A stretch of 8,446 nucleotides of DNA from Desulfobacteraceae bacterium (GTDB lineage: Bacteria > Desulfobacterota > Syntrophobacteria > BM002): NCBI GenBank assembly GCA_002899795.1, contig PPDG01000359.1, positions 1 through 8,446 on the forward strand, given 5' to 3'. Positions 1 through 4,755 of this stretch are shown here, piece by piece. Each line of letters starts with the position of its first letter. Position 1 is the first letter of the stretch. Below the pieces are notes generated by a model. It saw nothing but the letters and a program-made list of their open reading frames with translations, was not told the origin of the DNA and did no database searches. Position numbers and translations under genes: made by a program.

Positions 1-266
1 AAGGTCTCCACTACATATAGGACCATGCTGGCAAAGCAAGATTTCCACTTCTCTGCTATAAATGCAAACTTCTGGAAGTCTCCAAAAACTTACCATAAGC
101 ATATCATACCTAAACTCTCATAGAGTTTTGCATCTTGGCAAGAAAGCGGAAGTTTTAGATAGGGAGGCTCCCCCTATGAATTGTGTCCTCCTCAATCTTT
201 CTAAATGAGCACTGTCGGTTGCAATCCAGGATGCAGGTTGGTATATTTTTTAAAGCACTCCTAAGA
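1..266. other. Intergenic DNA without a recognised gene
   Basis: No frame here has a convincing coding region or ribosome binding site, and no known RNA family is recognised. The one structure seen is an imperfect hairpin at 159-177, with 8-base arms, one mismatch and a 3-base loop. It has no adjacent T-run and so does not look like a terminator. The sequence is AT-richer than the repeat element that follows at 267. It may be the downstream or upstream spacer of a gene outside the window. Confidence 0.6.
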
Positions 267-619
267 AGCCCGGACATTTCATGGATTACTTGCTGCGACC
301 AAGGATATGGCCGTCCTTCCTGGCGTCCTCGGGTGTCGGCCCCTGCGACGTACCGTTCAGAGGTACGCCTCGGAACCAATACCCTGTGGTTGCCAGGTGG
401 CACGCCCATCCTCTTCGCGCTCGCTGCGCTCCGCTCAGTCCCGCAAGCGGGTTCCCAGTTGCGTGGTCTCGCGACGGCAATTGCAGCTCCCTGCAGCAAG
501 CTGCAGGGAATCTTCGAAATGTAAGGAAGAGGTTCCATTTTATTGTAGTTCGCTCGCTAAGCCCGCAGCAAGCTACGGGGAATGCGCTCGCTCTAGCATT
601 TTCATGAAATGTCCGGGCT
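267..619. mobile_element. MITE-like element A, copy 1 (A1), with repeat B nested inside
   Basis: The element is bounded by perfect 17-bp inverted repeats: agcccggacatttcatg at 267-283 and its reverse complement at 603-619. The interior from about 281 to 482 aligns closely with 7140-7350 of copy A2, including GC-rich stretches and two small conserved dyads: cgtacc/ggtacg, and cccgc-aa-gcggg. The trinucleotide aga flanks both ends (264-266 and 620-622), which could be a target duplication but is too short to rely on. No transposase is encoded. Indels between A1 and A2 (2 bp, and about 11 bp) are not multiples of three, so the short open frames inside are not conserved proteins. Without the nested repeat, A1 would be about 236 bp, close to the 244 bp of A2. 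Non-autonomous mobilisation by an unlinked transposase is inferred, not shown. Confidence 0.72.
478..604 (+). repeat. Hairpin-rich repeat B, copy 1 (B1), nested in A1
   Basis: This stretch matches the reverse complement of 4588-4738 (B2) and is absent from the corresponding point of A2, where the sequence passes directly from the cgcgacagtaatt block into the terminal repeat. The order is: hairpin 1 (ccctgcagc-aa-gctgcaggg, 9-bp perfect arms), a near-identical core containing cttcgaaatgtaagg and a stretch ending ttgtagttcgctcgctaa, hairpin 2 (cccgcagc-aa-gctacggg, one mismatch), then aatgcgctcgct and agcattttca. Both ends are approximate because a few bases match both B and A. The 3' end reaches the start of the right terminal repeat of A1. 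Confidence 0.72.
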
Positions 620-809
620 AGATATCTCCACGCGAAACTATTAGCCGGAAGATAGCGGCTCACCGTCTCACATCAGGCAGACACATTTGGCTGACATGGG
701 AGAAATTGGGGATAGGTATGAGAGATGATTTTACGTCCTGCCGCAGTTGTCTGAGAACATGGTAATAAATCCATTTCTTTTATGACCTGAGAACAGGAGG
801 AATTGCAAA
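620..809. other. Upstream spacer of the Usp-DUF389 gene
   Basis: There is no gene here. A 9-base direct repeat, ctgagaaca, occurs at 751-759 and 787-795; the second copy runs into the ribosome binding site of the gene at 810. The 36-base spacing is not an obvious helical-phase operator, and no protein is known to bind it. I could not place a convincing -35/-10 promoter pair, although transcription of the downstream gene most likely starts in this stretch. Confidence 0.45.
795..800 (+). promoter_or_regulatory. Ribosome binding site fixing a GTG start
   Basis: The sequence aggagg lies 9 bases before GTG at 810-812. The in-frame ATG at 819 would be 18 bases away, outside the usual range, so the GTG is the better start for the Usp-DUF389 protein. 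Confidence 0.8.
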
Positions 810-2672
810 GTGAATACAATGGTGGTTGTAACGCAAGCGGAGTCCACAACAGCCCTGGTGCGCTGGGCAGCGAGGCTTGCAATAATGCGCGGGGAAACCC
901 TCACCGTTCTCTGCTGCCTTTTAGGCGAGCCGATTCTTCCTCTGGAACCTGTTAGTGCAAAGCATCCTGAGGGGGCTGAAGAAATGCTGTGGCTCGCGGC
1001 TGAAGCAATCAGTGAAATTCAAGATATGGAAATTCCCCTTTTAGTTATGCGCCATCCCGCTCCGGCCAGAGCCATTATTGATGCAATACAGGAAAGGGAG
1101 ATAGAACTTCTTTGTGTTGGCATGGATTTTACCCTACCAAAAGACACCACAATCAACAGGCTGGGCCGTCGGCTGCTGCGCTTTGCTCCCTGCAAAATGT
1201 TTGTCTTAGACCCGGGGGATGAAGACGGTTCACGCTATCAGCGCATCCTCCTACCGATGGGGTTGCATCTGGGAGCTTTTGCACTACGCACGGCTTCCAG
1301 TCTTGCAGAAAAATTGGATTGCACGGTAACGCCATTCGAAGTGGGTTCCTACTTTGGCACCGATTCCCGGGAGGTTGCGCACCGCTCACTGCTATCCAAG
1401 CTCAAAGAGGCTGGGATCGAAGCATCCAAGTGGATTAAGCCCACCGTCTCGCTGACAGGCGCAAAGTGGAAGTCAGTCGTGAATAAAAGCCGCGACAGCG
1501 ATCTCATGCTTACCGGGACAACAGCAATCCGCGAGGTGAGAAAATTCCGAGTCGAAGAAAAAAAACAAATCGGCCCCGAGGGTCCAAAAGTGGCTATCGG
1601 CTTAGTCCGTCCCTGGAGCCTAGAGAGCAAGCCGTCATGGATAGAGATGACGGTAAACCATATTTTTAGCTGGCTGCCGACTCTCGAGCCCACGGAACGG
1701 ATAGACTTGTTCGATCGGCTTCAGGTGGGGGCACGCTGGAATATTGACTTTATGATGATGATGTGTCTGTCCACAGCAATCGCCTCCCTGGGGCTCATAC
1801 AAAATTCAACCGCAGTGGTAATAGGGGCCATGGTTGTGGCCCCGCTGATGACGCCGCTCATTGGGGCGGGTCTTGCCCTTGTTCAAGGTAATACCATGTT
1901 TTTTCGAGACTCCATCAAAGCAATGGGCTTCGGCATCGGTGCAGCTTTACTTATCTCTCTGTTTCTTGGCTTTGTTGTCCCAATGGAGCAATTAACTCCA
2001 GAACTACTTGCCCGCGGAGCTCCCACTATTATTGATTTGGGAGTAGCGTTTCTGTCAGGAGCTGCTGCCGCTTATGCAGTGGCCCGACCTTCACTGTTGG
2101 GAGCCCTCGCCGGTGTGGCAATCGCCGCAGCTCTCGTTCCCCCCCTGGCGACAGTAGGGATCTCTTTGGCCGAGGGCGTGTGGAAAATCTCAGAAGGTGC
2201 TGCTATTCTTTTTGCCACCAACCTGGTGGCCATTATCCTCGGGGCGGCGTTTATATATCGCCGTCTTGGTATCCAAGGCTCCAGGTTGGGAAGGGGGCTG
2301 CCGCTTTGGGGACGCCGTACGGTTCTTTTTCTTTGTCTCCTGGCGGTGATATTGACGGCACCTTTGGGATATAGGCTGGCCCACCAACTCCGACAAGGGC
2401 AAACTCGCCCGTACACGTTACCTGTGAGCCAGTCAGTTCGAAAGGCTATTAAAGAACGGGTGCATCAAGAATACGGAGTGACCTTCATCTCTGCCTCTCG
2501 CTTTGGAGCGGAGTCTGACAGAGATGTTGCGATTCTGTTAAGTGCGGCCAAGCCTGTATCCATTAATCTCATATCTGATCTAAAAAAGTTGGTGAACGAA
2601 AAAATAGAGGAAAATGTTACTGTTGACGTCTATGTGTTTCAGGAAGCAGGGATAAAGCGGACAAAATATTGA
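810..2672 (+). CDS. Usp-DUF389 fusion, multi-pass membrane protein
   Basis: The 620-residue protein has three parts. Residues 1-135 resemble a universal stress protein (Usp) domain, with the alternating strand and helix pattern ending in RLGRRLLRFAPCKMFVLDP. Residues about 143-268 look like a second, more divergent Usp-like domain. The glycine pattern G-x2-G-x9-G-S/T of ATP-binding Usp domains is not visible in either, so nucleotide binding is doubtful. From about 313 the protein is hydrophobic: roughly seven membrane spans (about 314-332, 335-358, 373-392, 405-423, 428-450, 461-482, 503-522). The STAVVIGAMVVAPLMTPLIG block (333-352) is typical of the DUF389 / TIGR00341 family. A soluble tail follows (540-612). 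The function of DUF389 is unknown; a transport or sensing role gated by the Usp part is inference. The gene begins at GTG, supported by a strong ribosome binding site. It lies 53 bases before the redox gene on the same strand, with no terminator between them, so co-transcription is likely. Confidence 0.9.
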   Translation: MNTMVVVTQAESTTALVRWAARLAIMRGETLTVLCCLLGEPILPLEPVSAKHPEGAEEMLWLAAEAISEIQDMEIPLLVMRHPAPARAIIDAIQEREIELLCVGMDFTLPKDTTINRLGRRLLRFAPCKMFVLDPGDEDGSRYQRILLPMGLHLGAFALRTASSLAEKLDCTVTPFEVGSYFGTDSREVAHRSLLSKLKEAGIEASKWIKPTVSLTGAKWKSVVNKSRDSDLMLTGTTAIREVRKFRVEEKKQIGPEGPKVAIGLVRPWSLESKPSWIEMTVNHIFSWLPTLEPTERIDLFDRLQVGARWNIDFMMMMCLSTAIASLGLIQNSTAVVIGAMVVAPLMTPLIGAGLALVQGNTMFFRDSIKAMGFGIGAALLISLFLGFVVPMEQLTPELLARGAPTIIDLGVAFLSGAAAAYAVARPSLLGALAGVAIAAALVPPLATVGISLAEGVWKISEGAAILFATNLVAIILGAAFIYRRLGIQGSRLGRGLPLWGRRTVLFLCLLAVILTAPLGYRLAHQLRQGQTRPYTLPVSQSVRKAIKERVHQEYGVTFISASRFGAESDRDVAILLSAAKPVSINLISDLKKLVNEKIEENVTVDVYVFQEAGIKRTKY

Positions 2673-2725
2673 TGAGAAAAAACTGATTTCTTAAAAGTGT
2701 TACATAGTTTTAAGGGGGATGCGCC

Positions 2726-3967
2726 ATGTCAGAACCAGAAATCACCGTTTACGGTGCCCACTGGTGCCCCGACTGCCGACAGAGCAAACAGTTCCTGGGC
2801 GAGCACCAGATTCCATACAATTGGGTTGACATCGAAGAAGACAAAGAGGCCGAAGAGTTTGTCATCAAGACAAACAAAGGCAAACGCATCATCCCCACCA
2901 TTACTTTTCCTGACTCCACCTTTTTGGTTGAGCCCAGCAACGCTGAATTGGCGGCTAAATTGGGATTGAAGACCACAGCCAGCCGCAGCCATTATGACCT
3001 CATTGTTCTGGGTGGCGGTCCCGCAGGTCTTACTGCCGCTCTTTACACGGCTCGGGAATTCATAGATACCCTGGTGATAGAACGCGCTGCCTTTGGTGGA
3101 CAGGCGGCCGGCACAGAGAAATTGGACAATATGCCGGGATTTCCTGAGGGCGTGGCTGGTATCGAATTCTCTCAACGCTTGCGCCAGCAGGCTGAACGCT
3201 TTGGGGTGGAGTTGCTCCAGGCTCAAGATGTTCTCGCCCTTCATACCAAGCAAAACTATCACTTTGTCCAAACTGGGGACGGGTCAGAATACAGCGCGCG
3301 CGCCATCCTCATCGCAACAGGGAGTCGCTACAGCAGATTGAATGTGCCAGGCGAGAACGAGTTCATGGGCGCCGGTGTCCATTTTTGCGCAACGTGCGAT
3401 GGCCCATTTTATAAAGGCAAGCGAGTAGCAGTGGTCGGGGGAGGCAACAGCGCAACCGAGGAAAGCCTCCTCCTGACCAAGTTTGCCGACACCGTGACCA
3501 TGCTGGTGCGAGGCGGGGAGTTTGGGGCCACTAAAATCATTCAGGAAAGCGTGCTCAGCCACCCCAATATTGAAGTGCTGTGGCATACGGAAGTAAAGGA
3601 ATTCATGGGCGAGGAGGCCAAACTAACAAAAATCAGAATCGTCAACAACCAGACCGGTGCAGGAGAAGAACTACCCATTGATGGGGTTTTTGTCTTTATC
3701 GGTTTAGAGCCGAACAGCGGATTTCTCCAGGGCAGTGGGGTGCTGCTGAATAAGTGGGGTTTTGTCGTCACTGGTCACGACTTGGTCCATAGCGGCGAGC
3801 GACCGGTCGGCTACGAAAATCGCGATCCCCACCTGCTGGAAACCAGCGTGCCAGGCATCTTTACCGCGGGAGATGTGCGAGATAAAAGCACCAAACAGGT
3901 GGCCAGTTCTGCCGGTGAAGGAGCCAGCGCTGCCCTGATGATTCGCGAGTATCTGAAGACTGTTTAG
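2726..3967 (+). CDS. trxB: Glutaredoxin-like / thioredoxin reductase fusion flavoenzyme
   Basis: Residues 1-81 form a glutaredoxin-like (mycoredoxin/NrdH type) domain with redox motif CPDC (14-17) and the cis-proline of IPT (56-58). Residues 89-413 are a low-molecular-weight thioredoxin reductase: FAD motif GGGPAG (96-101), redox pair CATC (221-224), dinucleotide motif GGGNSATE (238-245) and the C-terminal FAD block GDVRDKSTKQVASSAGEGAS (382-401). The only four cysteines are the two pairs, which suggests electrons pass from NAD(P)H through FAD and CATC to the attached CPDC domain, then to cytosolic targets. The usual NADPH-phosphate motif HRRxxxR reads VRGGEFG (261-267), so two of its three arginines are missing and cofactor preference may differ. 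The ATG is preceded by ggggg at 2714-2718, 7 bases upstream. There is no signal peptide. The gene probably shares a transcript with the Usp-DUF389 gene. Confidence 0.93.
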   Translation: MSEPEITVYGAHWCPDCRQSKQFLGEHQIPYNWVDIEEDKEAEEFVIKTNKGKRIIPTITFPDSTFLVEPSNAELAAKLGLKTTASRSHYDLIVLGGGPAGLTAALYTAREFIDTLVIERAAFGGQAAGTEKLDNMPGFPEGVAGIEFSQRLRQQAERFGVELLQAQDVLALHTKQNYHFVQTGDGSEYSARAILIATGSRYSRLNVPGENEFMGAGVHFCATCDGPFYKGKRVAVVGGGNSATEESLLLTKFADTVTMLVRGGEFGATKIIQESVLSHPNIEVLWHTEVKEFMGEEAKLTKIRIVNNQTGAGEELPIDGVFVFIGLEPNSGFLQGSGVLLNKWGFVVTGHDLVHSGERPVGYENRDPHLLETSVPGIFTAGDVRDKSTKQVASSAGEGASAALMIREYLKTV

Positions 3968-3980
3968 CGGGATTATTATC

Positions 3981-4007
3981 CGCGAAGAACGCGAAGAACG
4001 CGAAGAA
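3981..4007. repeat. Tandem repeat, 3 x 9 bp (cgcgaagaa)
   Basis: Three perfect copies of cgcgaagaa stand head to tail, starting 14 bases after the stop codon of the thioredoxin reductase fusion. They are flanked by attatc and gataat, which could pair as a weak 6-bp stem around the repeats. There is no T-run, so this is not a standard terminator. Confidence 0.85.
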
Positions 4008-4046
4008 GATAATTAAATAGAAGATGCGGGATGTGGGATTGGGCAT

Positions 4047-4063
4047 CCTTCGACAAGCTCAGG
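4047..4063 (+). repeat. Intergenic repeat ccttcgacaagctcagg
   Basis: This 17-base block is the inverted counterpart of 4349-4365, with one difference. Sequences of the form CCTGAGC-tGTCGAAGG are, from memory, abundant intergenic repeats in several bacterial groups; this needs a database search. The two copies could pair over about 285 bases, but that is more likely shared family membership than one structure. Confidence 0.65.
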
Positions 4064-4077
4064 ACAGGTACGGCATA

Positions 4078-4105
4078 GAGCATGGAGCATGGAGTATAGA
4101 GTATA
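4078..4105. repeat. Tandem heptamer repeat (gagcatg / gagtata)
   Basis: Four contiguous 7-bp units are seen: gagcatg twice, then gagtata twice. A further degenerate unit lies on the left. The pattern suggests duplication of single units by slippage. A 7-bp period does not preserve a reading frame, which argues against coding. Confidence 0.75.
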
Positions 4106-4143
4106 GGGAAATACAGTGGGCAGCAGTGCTCAGCTCTCATCGA

Positions 4144-4196
4144 GCTTCGCGTCATGTGGCTTCGCCGTCATTAGGTCATTACGCTTCGCTGTCATT
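4144..4196. repeat. Three gcttcg-gtcat units
   Basis: Near-identical blocks gcttcgcgtcat (4144-4155), gcttcgccgtcatt (4159-4172) and gcttcgctgtcatt (4183-4196) differ mainly in the one or two bases between gcttcg and gtcat. Spacings are 15 and 24 bases. The spacers are short and unequal, so this is not a CRISPR array. Confidence 0.65.
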
Positions 4197-4262
4197 TGTT
4201 GTAATCGGTAGAGGAAAAAGGACAGAAGGCAGAGGAAAGAAAAAAGGTATTCTCCTGTGGGA

Positions 4263-4278
4263 GCGGCTTTCCAGCCGC
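4263..4278. repeat. Short hairpin gcggct-ttcc-agccgc
   Basis: This is a perfect 6-bp stem with a 4-base loop, within the longer block gggagcggctttccagccgc. There is no T-run after it on either strand. I recall this block as a recurrent intergenic repeat in environmental bacteria; that recollection is unverified. Confidence 0.6.
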
Positions 4279-4294
4279 GACATCACTACTTCAG

Positions 4295-4328
4295 CGACTT
4301 GAACGATTTGAACGGTTTCAACGGTTTA
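4295..4328. repeat. Degenerate 9-bp tandem repeat
   Basis: The units are cgacttgaa, cgatttgaa, cggtttcaa and a partial cggttta. They show gradual divergence with a common cg--tt-aa pattern, which fits old tandem duplication. Confidence 0.65.
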
Positions 4329-4348
4329 CTGCTCACTGCGCGAAGCGC

Positions 4349-4365
4349 CCTGAGCCTGTCGAAGG
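4349..4365 (-). repeat. Intergenic repeat, inverted copy of the 4047 block
   Basis: The block cctgagcctgtcgaagg is the reverse complement of 4047-4063 apart from one base. Here it is extended by gcc and ggc on its two sides (4347-4367). It lies about 40 bases before the coiled-coil gene. Confidence 0.65.
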
Positions 4366-4407
4366 GCTTACTGTTGACTACTGATTGAGATGGGAGCAAA
4401 AAATTAG

Positions 4408-4590
4408 ATGGCCGAGGCAGAAATACAAGAGTTGTTAGAAGAGATCCAAAATCTGAAAGAAAAGCTTCGTGATCGAGAGGCTGCTCTACCGGCTCATTCC
4501 GTGCGGCCGCACCAGATTCAAGAGATTGAGGAACTTGAAGAAAAGATCGCCGCGCTCGAGGGGAAACTGGCTGGGATGATCAAGGATTGA
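4408..4590 (+). CDS. Small coiled-coil protein, function unknown
   Basis: This 60-residue, strongly acidic and alpha-helical protein has two charged heptad-like helices (about 1-26 and 37-57) joined by a proline- and histidine-containing turn, LPAHSVRPHQ (27-36). It would form a helical hairpin or dimerise. It has no cysteine, no membrane segment and no signal peptide. The ATG is preceded by gggag at 4392-4396, 11 bases upstream. The regular heptad pattern and the ribosome binding site make it much more gene-like than other short frames nearby. I have an unverified recollection of similar short proteins with an LPAHS-RPHQ turn annotated as hypothetical, or mislabelled histidine kinase, in environmental bacteria. 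The stop codon coincides with the edge of repeat B2. No function can be assigned; a small adaptor or subunit-binding role is only a guess. Confidence 0.72.
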   Translation: MAEAEIQELLEEIQNLKEKLRDREAALPAHSVRPHQIQEIEELEEKIAALEGKLAGMIKD

Positions 4591-4738
4591 AAATGCTTCA
4601 GCGAGCGCATTCCCCGTAGTCCGCCTGAGGCGGACGGGGTTAGCGAGCGAACTACAATAAAATGGATTAATACCTTACATTTCGAAGATTCCCTGTCCCG
4701 CTTTAGTCCCGCTAAAGCGGAACAGGGAGCTTCAACTG
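4588..4738 (-). repeat. Hairpin-rich repeat B, copy 2 (B2), between convergent genes
   Basis: Read on the minus strand, this matches B1 (478-604) in its conserved core and flanks. Hairpin 1 is long here: ccctgtcccgctttag and ctaaagcggaacaggg (on the plus strand) pair over 16 positions with one mismatch, around a 5-base loop. Hairpin 2 has gtccgcc-tga-ggcggac (4618-4634) inside outer cccc/gggg pairing. It fills the gap between the coiled-coil gene and the convergent regulator gene, and its edge includes the tga stop of the former. The two strong stems could stop transcripts from both sides, though no long T-run follows them. Confidence 0.75.
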
Positions 4739-4755
4739 AGCCCAGTATCACCGCA

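Larger units (their letters stand above)
3968..4407. repeat. Repeat mosaic spacer
   Basis: This 440-base gene-free stretch is built almost entirely of short repeat blocks, listed separately where they are well defined. In order: a 9-bp tandem repeat (3981-4007); a cttcgacaagctcagg block (4047-4063); a 7-bp tandem repeat (4078-4105); three gcttcg-gtcat units (4144-4155, 4159-4172, 4183-4196); a purine-rich tract (about 4209-4246); a hairpin (4263-4278); a degenerate 9-bp tandem (4295-4328); and an inverted partner of the 4047 block (4349-4365). Open frames crossing it are low-complexity shadows. It does not look like one mobile element; it looks like repeated capture or expansion of genome-wide intergenic repeats. 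Confidence 0.7.

Noticed and set aside
159..177. Hairpin atagggag-gct-ccccctat as a terminator or riboswitch element
   Set aside because: There is no T-run, one arm mismatch, and no conserved riboswitch motif around it.
204..262. gagcact and agcactc as a CIRCE heat-shock operator
   Set aside because: The arms are partial, about 40 bases apart instead of 9, and no chaperone gene follows.
281..621. Open frames inside A1 and the similar ones inside A2 as a duplicated small protein gene
   Set aside because: The peptides look alike only because the DNA repeats. Indels of 2 and about 11 bp between copies break the frames, there is no ribosome binding site, and several overlapping frames on both strands are equally open.
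2729..3271. 180-codon open frame on the minus strand inside the redox gene
   Set aside because: It is fully antisense to a clear glutaredoxin-thioredoxin reductase gene and has no recognisable domain. It is a shadow frame.
4144..4196. CRISPR-like array from the three gcttcg-gtcat units
   Set aside because: The units are only 12-14 bases long, spacers are a few bases long and unequal, and no cas genes are present.
4024..4302. 92-codon open frame in the repeat mosaic
   Set aside because: It spans tandem 7-mers, the gcttcg-gtcat units and a hairpin, with low-complexity translation and no domain.
4374..4402. ttgact as a -35 box for the coiled-coil gene
   Set aside because: At the usual spacing the -10 would fall on the A-run next to the start codon, downstream of the ribosome binding site, so it cannot serve this gene.
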